The translations under genes were made by a program, and so were the position numbers. Positions 1 to 8,913 of a stretch of 64,000 nucleotides of DNA are shown here, piece after piece (the stretch's first letter is position 1; every line of letters starts with the position of its first letter). The notes beneath the pieces are model-generated. The model saw nothing but the letters and a program-made list of their open reading frames with translations. It did no database searches and was not told the DNA's origin. Source of the DNA: Dermabacter indicis (GTDB lineage: Bacteria > Actinomycetota > Actinomycetes > Actinomycetales > Dermabacteraceae); the NCBI GenBank assembly GCA_001403775.1, contig CYUG01000011.1:1-64000 (forward strand). Reading direction: 5' to 3'.

Positions 1-90
1 CCCTGTAGATGACGGGGTTGATAGGCCAGATGTGGAAGCGTAGTAATGCGTTCAGCTGACTGGTACTAATTGGCCGATGACTTATCAACA
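1..90 (+). rRNA. 23S rRNA, 3' end (partial)
   Basis: The first bases match the conserved 3' end of bacterial 23S rRNA, including the GATAGGCCAG block near 20 and GGTACTAAT at 62-70. The end near 90 is set by comparison with the usual distance from GGTACTAAT to the mature 3' end, so it is approximate. The rest of the gene lies upstream of the window. The spacer 91-196 to the 5S gene is G/C-tract rich (a C run near 145 and a G run near 172) and may pair for RNase III processing. No tRNA is visible in it. Confidence 0.93.
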
Positions 91-196
91 CTCTTGTTTG
101 TTTGTTGTTGTTGTTCGCGTTCACTGTGTGGTTGACTCACCACACCCCCCGAATATGGCTCCCCTCGTGTGGGGGGGGTGGGGTTGTTGTTGATTT

Positions 197-314
197 GTTT
201 CGGTGGTCATTGCGTTGGGGAAACGCCCGGTTCCATTCCGAACCCGGAAGCTAAGCCCAACAGCGCCGATGGTACTGCACTCGGGAGGGTGTGGGAGAGT
301 AGGACACCGCCGAA
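197..314 (+). rRNA. 5S rRNA
   Basis: About 118 nt with the expected 5S landmarks: the CGAACCCGGAAGCTAAGCCC block in the middle, GCGCCGATGGTACTGC after it, and GGGAGAGTAGGACACCGCC near the end. The 5' segment GTTTCGGTGG can pair with the 3' segment ACCGCCGAAC as helix I. It follows the 23S gene in the normal rrn order. The ends are good to a few bases. Confidence 0.95.
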
Positions 315-330
315 CTCCTCGTTTCGGGTT

Positions 331-357
331 GAGCCCCGGCCGTCACGGCCGGGGCTC
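331..357 (+). terminator. rrn operon terminator hairpin
   Basis: A perfect 12-bp, very GC-rich stem (331-342 with 346-357) closes a TCA loop just after the 5S gene. The bases after it are only moderately T-rich, as is common for strong actinobacterial terminators. Its position marks the end of the rRNA operon. The next 230 bases (358-589) hold no gene. They contain a 12-bp palindrome CGTAGAACTACG at 482-493, possibly an operator of the next gene. Confidence 0.85.
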
Positions 358-589
358 CCCGCATTTAACACCGTCTTTTCTTCGCCTACTTCGTGGCGTC
401 CCTAAAACTCGGCTCCTTGCCAGTGTGAACTTGACCGGAAAACGAAGTCTACAAGGGCCCACCACGGCAGTAGTCCACTAGCGTAGAACTACGTTGTGTA
501 CCGTGCACCGGCGCGGGACCGCCAACGATGAGAGAGACCCGCGTGCTTGGCACCTACGCTGTGGCACGCCCCCTGTGAGGAGTTGCGGA

Positions 590-2059
590 TTGTCCGACAA
601 CGAAAGCTTTGAATCAGACTCGCGACCCACTCGCGACGAACGCCCGCGTGCAAGGGGCGAATACGGCTCGCGTAAACCGCGCGGCGCAACGCGAAATGAT
701 GACGGCCGGAAAATGTCCCGCGGCGACCGCGATCAGCACGGTGAAAAAGGGCGTGACAGCAAACGTCGCTCCTACGGTTCGGACCGTAGCTCGCGTTACA
801 CACGTGCGGGCCGCGATGACGAGTGGAAGGGTCGTCGTGGTAAGCGCGAGGACCGCAGCGGTGAGGGGCGCTGGGGTCGCGACGAGAAGCCGCGTCGTGA
901 TGGTGAGCGTCGCTGGAACCGTGAGGATAGGCCGCGTCGTGATGGTGAGCGTCGCAGGAACCGTGACGATAAGCCGCGCCGCGAAGGCTATCAGCGCCGC
1001 TCCGATTTCAAGGGCCGTGGCCGCCGTCCAGGTAAGGGAGAGCGCGGCTTCCGCGATGAGCGCGATCAGAGGCGCTTTGAACGGCGCGAACGCATGTCGA
1101 GCGCCGAAGGGTTCGAGGCGGATCGCCAGGAACGCCTGCGTGAGGGCCGGGAGCCCTTTGTCCCCGCCGATATCACCGGTAGCGAGCTTGCGCCCGAGCT
1201 ACGTGGCACGCTCAAGGCACTTACGAAGGAGCAAATGGAGCGCGTGTCGCGCCACCTCGTGGCGTGCGCGATGCTCACCGAAAGCGAACCCGAACGCGCC
1301 CTCGAACATGCCAAGTGGGCGGCACGATTTGGCGCGCGTGTTCCTTCGGTACGAGAGCTTTACGGTGCCTTGCTTTACGAAGCAGGTGACTATCGCGGTG
1401 CGATCCGCGAGATGCGCGCGGCGATGCGCATGAGCGGTAATGTTGATCTCTTGCCTATCGTGGCGGACTGTGAGCGCGGCCTCGGACGGCCGGAGAAGGC
1501 CTTCGATATCGCCCAGTCGGAAGAGGCAGCAAAGCTCACTAATGCTGAAACCATCGAGCTCATGATGGTCGTTGCGGGTGCCTACGCCGATCTTGGGGAT
1601 CTCGATACGGCGATTGCCACGCTCGAGATTCCGGCCCTCCGCTCGAAGGTCGATGGGAAGTGGCAGTTCAGGCTGTGGCTCGCCTATGCCGACCTTCTCG
1701 AGAAGGCGGGTAAGCCTGAAGAAGCCAAAAAGTGGATCACCCTCGCGGCCGATGCCGACGTGAACGAGGAAACCGACGCGTATGCACGTCTTGGACGCGC
1801 TCCGCGCCCGCGTGAAGCAGCCACCGAACGGACCGAGGAAGAAATAGGCGTGTTTGACGTCGAAGCCGATTTCGAGGAAGCCGAGCGCGAAGCCGCAAAA
1901 CTCGAGGCGATGGAGGCTGAGCAAGCGTCGGACCGCGAAGAATCCGGTGAGGCGGTTATCCCGGCCGAGCCTGGTGAGCCGGCCGAGCATGCTGCTGTTG
2001 CTGAAGATTCCGAGACCCTCGCGCCCGCCGGTACCGATCTCCCGCACGAGGAGGAATGA
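590..2059 (+). CDS. Arg/Asp-rich TPR-type protein
   Basis: A 489-residue protein of unknown exact function. Residues 1 to about 180 are highly charged and low in complexity (Arg, Asp, Gly, Glu), suggesting a disordered, possibly nucleic-acid-binding tail. Residues about 205-420 are helical, with Ala/Leu/Glu patterns typical of tetratricopeptide-like repeats, and the C-terminus is acidic. The start is taken as TTG at 590 because a GAGGAG ribosome site sits at 577-582; upstream in-frame codons have none. Proteins of this type commonly precede the NagD-like HAD phosphatase and tlyA in actinobacteria, as here. Adjacent gene and short spacing suggest co-transcription. It could act in translation or RNA binding, but nothing here proves it. 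Confidence 0.8.
   Translation: MSDNESFESDSRPTRDERPRARGEYGSRKPRGATRNDDGRKMSRGDRDQHGEKGRDSKRRSYGSDRSSRYTRAGRDDEWKGRRGKREDRSGEGRWGRDEKPRRDGERRWNREDRPRRDGERRRNRDDKPRREGYQRRSDFKGRGRRPGKGERGFRDERDQRRFERRERMSSAEGFEADRQERLREGREPFVPADITGSELAPELRGTLKALTKEQMERVSRHLVACAMLTESEPERALEHAKWAARFGARVPSVRELYGALLYEAGDYRGAIREMRAAMRMSGNVDLLPIVADCERGLGRPEKAFDIAQSEEAAKLTNAETIELMMVVAGAYADLGDLDTAIATLEIPALRSKVDGKWQFRLWLAYADLLEKAGKPEEAKKWITLAADADVNEETDAYARLGRAPRPREAATERTEEEIGVFDVEADFEEAEREAAKLEAMEAEQASDREESGEAVIPAEPGEPAEHAAVAEDSETLAPAGTDLPHEEE
891..974 (+). repeat. 42-bp in-frame tandem repeat (two copies)
   Basis: Bases 891-932 and 933-974 are tandem copies differing at about three positions. Each encodes 14 residues of the form RRDGERR-WNREDRP. 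A decayed third copy begins at 975. The period is a multiple of three, so copy-number change would keep frame and alter only the length of the charged tail. Confidence 0.85.
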
Positions 2060-2060
2060 C

Positions 2061-3074
2061 GTGAAGTTTCCTGACCCGACCTTCTTCGACCTGTTCGATG
2101 CGCTCCTGTTTGATATGGACGGGACGCTTATGAATGGCGCCACCGTGATTGACCACGGTGTTGAGGCTATGGCCGCTGCTCGTGCGAAGGGGCTGGCGAT
2201 CGCGTTTGCGACCAACAATGCCTCGCGCACCCCGGACATGGTGGTGGAACACCTGACTTCGCTCGGCTACGAGGCCCACGCTAACGAAGTGGTGAACTCG
2301 CCGATGGTCGCGATGAGCCTCGTGAAAGAGCACGTGGAGGCGGGCAGCACGATCCTCGTCGTGGGAGGCCGCGGCCTCGTCGAGGAGGTCGAGCGGTACG
2401 GCTACACCGTGACCCGAGAGGATCGCGAAGACGTCAAGGCTGTGATCCAGGGCTTTGCGCCGACCGTTGGCTGGGCTGACCTCGCGGAAGCGGCCTACGC
2501 CATTCGTCGCGGAGCGTTCTTTGTTGCCACCAATATCGATTCGACTCTGCCAACCGAGAAGGGGTTCGCTCCCGGCAACGGCGCGCTCGTGCACGCCCTC
2601 GAATTCTCGACGGGCGTCAAGGCCGTCGCGGCAGGGAAGCCCGAGCCCGCGATGTTTACGGTTGCCGCGCAGAACGCTCACTCGAGCCTGCCGCTCGCGA
2701 TCGGGGATCGCCTCGATACCGACCTCGAGGGCGGAAATCGCGCGGGCGTTCCCACGTTCCACACGCTCACGGGTGTCTCAAGCTGGCTCGATGCCGCACA
2801 CGCGCCTGCGATTCAGCGTCCCGTGTTCGTGCGCCCCAATCTTTCGTACCTGGCAAAGAGCGCCGCGCATCCCGTGATCGACGGCGAACGCGCGCACCTT
2901 GGAGGTACCTCGGCCCACCTTGAAGGCGGTGACATCATCGTGACGGGGGACGCGTCGAGTTGGCGTGCGGCACAGGTCGTGATGTCACTTGTGAACGCGC
3001 GTTTCCCCGAAAGCGCTTTCGAAGGTGAAATCCGCTCCGAGTCGGGCGAGCTCTTCGCGCCGTTCGGCGAGTAA
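2061..3074 (+). CDS. HAD-IIA family phosphatase (NagD-like)
   Basis: A 337-residue haloacid dehalogenase superfamily hydrolase, probably a cytosolic sugar- or nucleotide-phosphate phosphatase. Motif I is FDMDGT near residue 16, with the catalytic Asp pair. Motif II is ATNNAS near 52. The substrate Lys is in AAGKPEP, and motif IV is GDRLDTD near 214, binding Mg. The cap type and the NagD-like layout place it in subfamily IIA. The start is GTG at 2061, preceded by a strong GAGGAGG site at 2047-2053. A longer in-frame reading from 1854 would overlap the TPR gene and is rejected. The substrate cannot be told from sequence. Confidence 0.9.
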   Translation: MKFPDPTFFDLFDALLFDMDGTLMNGATVIDHGVEAMAAARAKGLAIAFATNNASRTPDMVVEHLTSLGYEAHANEVVNSPMVAMSLVKEHVEAGSTILVVGGRGLVEEVERYGYTVTREDREDVKAVIQGFAPTVGWADLAEAAYAIRRGAFFVATNIDSTLPTEKGFAPGNGALVHALEFSTGVKAVAAGKPEPAMFTVAAQNAHSSLPLAIGDRLDTDLEGGNRAGVPTFHTLTGVSSWLDAAHAPAIQRPVFVRPNLSYLAKSAAHPVIDGERAHLGGTSAHLEGGDIIVTGDASSWRAAQVVMSLVNARFPESAFEGEIRSESGELFAPFGE

Positions 3075-3081
3075 CGCTCCC

Positions 3082-3945
3082 GTGGTACCCCGCCTCGATG
3101 CCGCTCTTTTTGCGCGCGGCTTCGCATCGTCGCGCACGCATGCGCGTCGCATTGTTGAGGAGAAGCGTGCATTCGTCAATGGCCGAGTCGCGCGCAAACC
3201 GTCACTGAGCATCAGTGACGCTGACACGCTCGATGTACGCGGCGTTCCCGAAGGCGGAGAGTTCGCTTCTCGCGCCGCCCTCAAACTCGAGGGAACCCTG
3301 GAGCAGCTCGGCTCGCGGGCTCCGCGCATCGACGGGGCGCGGGTACTCGATCTGGGGGCGTCTACCGGGGGCTTTTCCGATGTTTGCCTTCGCCGCGGTG
3401 CCCGCCACGTGTGGGCGGTCGATGTGGGCCACGGCCAACTTCTTGCGCGCCTCGATCGCGAGGAGAAGCTCGCGAACCTCGAGGGTACCGATGCGCGTTC
3501 TCTTACGAGACCCATGCTCGCTGCGGCGGAACCGACCGGGGTGGGCATTCCCGATCTCGTTGTGACCGACGTTTCCTTCATTTCTCTTACGCACATCCTC
3601 GAGGTGGCGGCACGGCTTGTGGAGCCTGGTGCTCACCTCCTGTTCATGCTGAAGCCGCAGTTCGAGGTGGGGCGTTCTCGGCTTCCGAAGTCGGGCGTGG
3701 TGACGGATCCGGGCGCCTGGCGTGATGCGCTCATGCGCGTCGCCGAGTGCGCCCGAAGCGTCGGACTTTCCCTCCTTGCTGTGCACCCGAGCCCGCTTCC
3801 GGGTCAGGATGGGAATATCGAGTTTTTTCTTCTGTGCGAAAAATTGCCTCGCGGTGCGCGCGTAGCCGAGGGCGAGTATGGAATGATCGAGGGTGCCCTC
3901 GCCGAAGCCGAGGGCCGTCGTCGCGAGGCGCACGCCGGCTCGTGA
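3082..3945 (+). CDS. tlyA: TlyA family rRNA 2'-O-methyltransferase
   Basis: A 287-residue protein with an N-terminal S4 RNA-binding domain (about 1-60) followed by an FtsJ/RrmJ-type SAM methyltransferase fold. The SAM loop DLGASTGGFSD lies near residue 90 and the post-I acidic strand is AVDVGHGQL. KPQFEVG near 190 is typical of TlyA. Family members methylate cytidines in 16S and 23S rRNA and affect capreomycin sensitivity in mycobacteria. The GTG start at 3082 aligns the S4 domain with relatives, but its ribosome site is weak. Upstream ATG codons would overlap the HAD gene. It lies in the classic actinobacterial order tlyA-NAD kinase-recN. Confidence 0.93.
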   Translation: MVPRLDAALFARGFASSRTHARRIVEEKRAFVNGRVARKPSLSISDADTLDVRGVPEGGEFASRAALKLEGTLEQLGSRAPRIDGARVLDLGASTGGFSDVCLRRGARHVWAVDVGHGQLLARLDREEKLANLEGTDARSLTRPMLAAAEPTGVGIPDLVVTDVSFISLTHILEVAARLVEPGAHLLFMLKPQFEVGRSRLPKSGVVTDPGAWRDALMRVAECARSVGLSLLAVHPSPLPGQDGNIEFFLLCEKLPRGARVAEGEYGMIEGALAEAEGRRREAHAGS

Positions 3946-3983
3946 GAGTCGGGAGAGTCGCACGTTCCGGAAGGAGGAGAGCC

Positions 3984-4952
3984 CTGAGGCGTTTTTTACT
4001 GTACGTTCACACGGGCCGCGTCGTGGCTCTCAAAGCTGCGCGGAGAGTTGCCGAAGACCTGCATGCCGCCGGTGTGCGGCCAACGTTGACGCGTGCGCAG
4101 GCCGAAGAAATCTCTGCGCGGTCCGAGGATCCCGCCGCACGAGCGCTCGTCGAGACCATTGACGCGGGTCGCCTCGAAGTTCTCGACCACGTGGAACTGT
4201 CCGCGGAAACGGAACTGTGCATCGTGCTCGGTGGCGACGGCACGATTCTTCGCGCGCTTGAGCTGATTCGCCCCCTCAACATTCCCGTTCACGGCGTCAA
4301 CCTTGGGCACGTGGGCTTCCTCGCCGAGAGCGAAGTTGCGGAGCTCGGCGCGACCGTGCGTAGGCTTCTCGCGCGCGAGTATGTTCTCGAGGCGCGAAGC
4401 GTGATCCGCACGAAGGCTTTTGCTGCCGACGGTAGCCTCCTCCACGCTGATTGGGCGCTTAACGAGGCGAGCCTTGAGAAGAGCGATCGCGAACGCATGA
4501 TTTATGTCGTCGTGGGGATTGACGGGCGCCCCGTTTCGGAGTTTGGATGCGATGGCGTGCTCCTATCGAGTCCCACGGGCTCGACCGCGTACGCGTTCTC
4601 GGCTGGCGGCCCGGTGATGTGGCCCGAGGTCGATGCGATGCTTCTTGTTCCCCTGGCCGCGCACGCGCTTTTCGCGAGGCCGCTTGTCATGGGCCGCTCG
4701 TCCGTCGTGGAGATTGAGCTTTCGCCCGATTCGCCTTCGCCGGGCCTGCTGACCCTCGATGGTCGTCGCCAGGTGGAACTTCCACCCGGCTCGAGACTTG
4801 AGACTCATCTGTCGAAGAGCAGCGTCCATTTTGCGCGTTTCGCGGAAACTCCTTTTGCAGATCGCCTCGTCGAAAAATTCCAGCTTCCCGTGGAGGGCTG
4901 GCGTGGGGGTAACCCCGATGCGCGGTTTGACTCGGGCGCGGGGGAGAGCTGA
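3984..4952 (+). CDS. nadK: NAD kinase
   Basis: Phosphorylates NAD to NADP. The 322-residue protein carries the GGDGT motif (GGDGTILRAL near residue 83), GHVGFLAE, and the glycine-rich SSPTGSTAYAFSAGGPV block that binds NAD. Start choice is unusual. A consensus AAGGAGGA site at 3971-3978 is positioned for a CTG codon at 3984, which gives the family-standard N-terminus RRFLLYVHTGR. The alternative is GTG at 3942, overlapping the tlyA stop as GTGA, adding 14 basic residues with only a weak site before it. The stop abuts recN directly, so the genes are surely one operon. Confidence 0.95.
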   Translation: MRRFLLYVHTGRVVALKAARRVAEDLHAAGVRPTLTRAQAEEISARSEDPAARALVETIDAGRLEVLDHVELSAETELCIVLGGDGTILRALELIRPLNIPVHGVNLGHVGFLAESEVAELGATVRRLLAREYVLEARSVIRTKAFAADGSLLHADWALNEASLEKSDRERMIYVVVGIDGRPVSEFGCDGVLLSSPTGSTAYAFSAGGPVMWPEVDAMLLVPLAAHALFARPLVMGRSSVVEIELSPDSPSPGLLTLDGRRQVELPPGSRLETHLSKSSVHFARFAETPFADRLVEKFQLPVEGWRGGNPDARFDSGAGES

Positions 4953-6665
4953 ATGCTGCGATCGCTGTCGATTCGCCGCATCGGGGTCATCGACGATGCC
5001 TCGATCGATTTCGGGCCCGGCTTCACGGCACTCACGGGTGAGACCGGTGCGGGTAAGACTATGGTCATTACGGGGCTCGGCCTGCTCATGGGGCGCCGCC
5101 TGGATTCGCGGCGCGCGGGGGTCTCGAGCACGGTTTCGGGCCGCGTGGAGCTCGAGAAGGGTGCGCCCGTGCGTGAACGTCTCGATGAGCTGGGTGCGGA
5201 AGTGGAAGACGACGAAGTGCTCGTCGTTCGCCGCGTGACGAAAGAGGGGCGCTCGCGTGCGCACATCGGCGGTGCGCCGGTTCCCGTGGGTACGCTCGGC
5301 GAAGTCGTGGGCGGGGAAATCACGATCCACGGGCAAAGCGATCAGCTTCGCTTGCGTGAGCCCGCCGCGCAGCTCGAGGCGCTCGATTTGGTGCTCGGCG
5401 AAGAAGGCCGACGCTTGCTCGCCCGGCATCGCTCCCTCTTTGGGGAATTCGTTTCTCTTGACAGGGAAGTGAAGGAGCTTTCGGCGGCGCTTCGTGATCG
5501 CGAGCGGCGTGAGGCTGAGCTGAATGACGTTCTTCAAGCGATCGAGGCTGCTGGCACGTTCGAAGGTGAAGATGATGCCTTGCGCGAAGAGATCGAACGT
5601 CTGAGCGATGCGGCTGACTCGATCGCTGCTCTCGAGGGCGCGCTCATGCACCTGGCCGGGGATGAATCCTCGAGCGTGCTCACCCACGCGGATAGTGCGG
5701 CGGCGTCGCTGGGCTCAGCGCCAGGAACTTCGGACGTGTTGAACCGCATTCTCGCGCTGCGTGACGATGCGAGCGATATTGCGCGCGAAATTTCGCTTGT
5801 GCGCGACGGGTGGGAAGCCTCTCCCGGGAGACTCGAAGAGGCGCAAGAGCGCCTGCACGAACTGAGCGTTCTCGTGCGCGATCTCGGCCCCCGGCTCGGT
5901 GGCGCGGAGAACGTGAGCGCGCTTTTGGAGCATTCTCGCGAGGCCCTCGAGTCTCTTCACGAGCTCGAGGATGGCGTGAAGCGACTCGAGGAGTGCGAGG
6001 AGCGCCGCGGCGAGCTCGACGGCGAGCTTTCCGAGGTGGCGTTGGAACTGAGCGCGGAAAGGCGCGCGGCTGCGGCGAGGCTTGCTTCGGAAATCGAGAG
6101 TGAGCTCGCGGGCCTTGAGATGCCCGGTGCGGCCCTTCGAATCGAGGTTGAGCCGGCAGCTCGCGGTGCGAGTGGCAGCGATCAGGTCACGTTCACGATG
6201 CAGCCCCATCCCGGAGCGGAGTTCATGCCGGTTGCGACCGGAGCCTCGGGTGGTGAGCTCTCGCGCGTGATGCTCGCGCTCGAAGTCGCGATTGCTTCTC
6301 TTGCGGATGCTACGCGCGGCGGCGCCCATCCTGTTTTTGTGTTCGATGAGATCGATGCCGGCATCGGCGGGCGAGCTGCACGTGCCGTGGGGGAGCGGCT
6401 TGCGCGGCTCGCCGAAAGCGCCCAGGTCATTGTCGTCACGCACCTTCCGCAGGTGGCTTCGTGGGCGGGGTGTCACGTGCGAATCGTGAAAGAAACTCGA
6501 AGCGACGATGGCGAGGAGCGCACCATCTCGCGTCTTGAGCCGCTCGAGGGGGAGGCGCGCGTGCGCGAACTGGCGCGGATGCTTGCGGGAGATGCGGAAA
6601 GCGATACCGCGCTCGAGCACGCCGCTGAACTCCTCGCGACCTCGACGGGGGCTCACGGCGCGTGA
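4953..6665 (+). CDS. recN: DNA repair protein RecN
   Basis: A 570-residue SMC-like ATPase for recombinational double-strand break repair. The Walker A motif GETGAGKT is near residue 30. A long charged coiled coil occupies about 160-390. The ABC signature (ASGGELSRVMLAL) is near 428, and Walker B VFDEIDAGIGG is near 463, followed by VTHLPQVAS. Length matches the family. The ATG follows the nadK stop without a gap. Confidence 0.97.
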   Translation: MLRSLSIRRIGVIDDASIDFGPGFTALTGETGAGKTMVITGLGLLMGRRLDSRRAGVSSTVSGRVELEKGAPVRERLDELGAEVEDDEVLVVRRVTKEGRSRAHIGGAPVPVGTLGEVVGGEITIHGQSDQLRLREPAAQLEALDLVLGEEGRRLLARHRSLFGEFVSLDREVKELSAALRDRERREAELNDVLQAIEAAGTFEGEDDALREEIERLSDAADSIAALEGALMHLAGDESSSVLTHADSAAASLGSAPGTSDVLNRILALRDDASDIAREISLVRDGWEASPGRLEEAQERLHELSVLVRDLGPRLGGAENVSALLEHSREALESLHELEDGVKRLEECEERRGELDGELSEVALELSAERRAAAARLASEIESELAGLEMPGAALRIEVEPAARGASGSDQVTFTMQPHPGAEFMPVATGASGGELSRVMLALEVAIASLADATRGGAHPVFVFDEIDAGIGGRAARAVGERLARLAESAQVIVVTHLPQVASWAGCHVRIVKETRSDDGEERTISRLEPLEGEARVRELARMLAGDAESDTALEHAAELLATSTGAHGA

Positions 6666-7843
6666 ATAGTGAATTTCAATTCCCGATTGCTGGTCGGGCG
6701 AAGGCCGGCTCGCGCACGAAAGACCTCACGAAGCGCGTTGAGCCTGGTGACATTGTCGTGATTGATCACGAGGACATCGATCGCGTTGCCGCCGAGGCGC
6801 TCGTCGATAAGCACCCGGGTGCTGTACTCAACGCCTCCCCATCGATTTCGGGGCGCTACCCGAACGCCGGGCCGCAGATTCTCGTCGAGGCCGGTATTCC
6901 CGTGCTCGATGTGCTGGACCAGGATTTGTTTAACGTCGTGCGCGAAGGCCGTTTCGTGGAGATCGACGAGAGCGGTGTCGCGCTCAGCACCGGCGAGCGT
7001 CTTGAAGCGGAACTGTACACACTCGATGTCCTCCACGAGAAGCTCGAGAGGGCCCGTGAGGGACTCAGCGAGCAACTCGAGGCGTTCGCCTCCAACACCA
7101 TGGAATACATGCTGCGTGAACGCGAGCTCCTCATCAACGGCGTGGGCACGCCCGAAGTGCGAACCCGTTTCCAAGGGCGTCCTGTGCTGATCGTTGTTCG
7201 CGGCTACCACTACCGCGAGGACCTCGCGACCCTCATGCCTTTCATTCGCGAAAATAGGCCCGTCATCATCGGCGTGGACGGCGGCGCCGATGCCGTTCTC
7301 GATGCCGGGTACGGGCTCGACATGATTATCGGCGATATGGATTCGGTTTCGGATCGTGCCCTGAAAAGCGGTGCGGAGATCGTGGTGCACGCGTATCGCG
7401 ATGGCCGCGCCCCCGGCATGGAACGCGTCCGCAAGCTCGGCCTCGGGGAGGGCGCTGTGACGTTTCCAGCGTCGGGAACGAGCGAGGACATCGCGATGCT
7501 TCTCGCCGACGACCGCGGGGCCGATGTCATCGTCGCCGTTGGCACTCACGGGACGCTCGAGGAGTTTCTCGACAAGGGGCGTGCGGGCATGAGCTCAACG
7601 TTCCTGACGCGCCTTCGCGTGGGCTCGAAGCTTGTGGATGCGAAGGGAGTCTCGCGGCTGTATCGCCAGCGCATTTCCACTTTTCAGCTCGTCTTCCTCG
7701 TCATTGCGGGCTTGCTCGCGCTCGCCGTTGCTCTCTCGGTGACTGACGGCGGTCAGGCGCTCATTCAGATTCTTGGCGCGAGGCTCGATGATGCCTTGCG
7801 TTTCTTCACCGCTCTGTTTACCCAGGGAGGATCGATCCCATGA
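6662..7843 (+). CDS. steA: SteA-like cytokinetic ring protein
   Basis: 393 residues, related to Corynebacterium SteA (mycobacterial Rv1697). It has a nucleotide-binding thiamin-pyrophosphokinase-like core (GVDGGADAVLDAG and IIGDMDSVSD, residues about 200-230) and one C-terminal membrane helix near residue 350. SteA and SteB form a complex at the division site that affects cell separation, in part via peptidoglycan hydrolases. The GTG start overlaps the recN stop and the stop overlaps the next start (ATGA), so expression is coupled. Identification rests on motif pattern and gene order. Confidence 0.85.
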   Translation: MNSEFQFPIAGRAKAGSRTKDLTKRVEPGDIVVIDHEDIDRVAAEALVDKHPGAVLNASPSISGRYPNAGPQILVEAGIPVLDVLDQDLFNVVREGRFVEIDESGVALSTGERLEAELYTLDVLHEKLERAREGLSEQLEAFASNTMEYMLRERELLINGVGTPEVRTRFQGRPVLIVVRGYHYREDLATLMPFIRENRPVIIGVDGGADAVLDAGYGLDMIIGDMDSVSDRALKSGAEIVVHAYRDGRAPGMERVRKLGLGEGAVTFPASGTSEDIAMLLADDRGADVIVAVGTHGTLEEFLDKGRAGMSSTFLTRLRVGSKLVDAKGVSRLYRQRISTFQLVFLVIAGLLALAVALSVTDGGQALIQILGARLDDALRFFTALFTQGGSIP

Positions 7844-8913
7844 TCGACTTTCGCTATCACCTCGTCTCACTCGTGGCGGTATTTCTCGCCCTCGCGATCG
7901 GCATCGTTCTCGGTGCGGGCCCTCTCAGGGACGGCGTGGGGCAAACCCTGACCGCGCAGGTTGAGCAGCTCAGGGTCGAGCGTGACGAGATGCGCGCGTC
8001 GAATGACGCGGTCAAGGCTGAAAACGCCGACCTCGAGGGGTTTGTGGAGGCTTCCGGCGCGGGCCTCGTGACCGACACGATGCGTGGTGAGAAGGTCGCG
8101 ACGATTTCCGATCATTCCTCGCTTGGCAAGGAAGTGGAGGCGACGCGCGTGCTTGTCGACTCAGCCGGCGGTGAGAGCGGCCCGCACATCGAGCTTGGAC
8201 AAGCGTTGTGGGATCCGGCTTCGGAGGGGGAGCGTCGTTCCGCTCTCGCGTCGATCGCGAAGACTAGGCCGGGAGTGAAGCCGAGTGGAACATCGACGTC
8301 GGAGATGGTTGCTTCGGTGATTGCGCGTCTCCTTTCTCCGTCGGAGGATCTCGATGATGACGCGAGGCTCGAGATCGCCAAGGTTTTGAGCGCCAGTGGT
8401 CTCATCACGCTCCAGGGAGATATTTCGGCCGTCGATTCTGTGCTCGTGTTTTCGGGCGAAGGGTCGCTTTTCGCGGTCTCGAGTGATTCCCCTGAATCGG
8501 CCTCGACGCGGGCGGATAACCTGCAGAAGGCTCGTCTGTCGCTCGTGACGACTCTCGATAAGCGCGGTGTGTCGATGGCCGTTGGGGGGTCTCCAACGGG
8601 GCGCGGCGGTTCGGAAGGCATCGTGTCGGCTGTACGCTCGGGCGAGCTTCGAGACCGCGTCGCAAGCATTGACATGCTCACCTATGCGTCCGGCCCGGCG
8701 ACGCTCACGCTCGCACTTGCCGGGGCCCAGGTTGATATGCCCGGGGCCTATGGTTCGGCTTCCGATGCCAAGACTCTCGTGCCCGATGCACCGGCGATCC
8801 GCGAGCTCGCCTCCTCGCGCGCCGAGGAAAGCGGTGAGGGCGATTCTGCTGCCCCCCGCGGTGGCACGGACGATGCGGAAAATGTGCCCGCGAGTGACGG
8901 CGGTGGGCAGTGA
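7840..8913 (+). CDS. steB: SteB/MctB-like membrane protein
   Basis: 357 residues with one N-terminal membrane helix (about 8-27), then a coiled coil rich in Glu/Arg and an extracellular domain. The N-terminus IDFRYHLVSLVAVFLALAIG is diagnostic of the family annotated as copper transporter MctB (Rv1698), whose coryneform member is SteB, partner of SteA. It has no transporter-like set of helices, so a structural role with SteA fits better than transport. Translationally coupled at both ends. Confidence 0.85.
   Translation: MIDFRYHLVSLVAVFLALAIGIVLGAGPLRDGVGQTLTAQVEQLRVERDEMRASNDAVKAENADLEGFVEASGAGLVTDTMRGEKVATISDHSSLGKEVEATRVLVDSAGGESGPHIELGQALWDPASEGERRSALASIAKTRPGVKPSGTSTSEMVASVIARLLSPSEDLDDDARLEIAKVLSASGLITLQGDISAVDSVLVFSGEGSLFAVSSDSPESASTRADNLQKARLSLVTTLDKRGVSMAVGGSPTGRGGSEGIVSAVRSGELRDRVASIDMLTYASGPATLTLALAGAQVDMPGAYGSASDAKTLVPDAPAIRELASSRAEESGEGDSAAPRGGTDDAENVPASDGGGQ

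Noticed and set aside
849-1016. Tandem repeats as a possible CRISPR array
   Set aside because: The units are 42 bases with no spacers and lie in frame inside a coding sequence.
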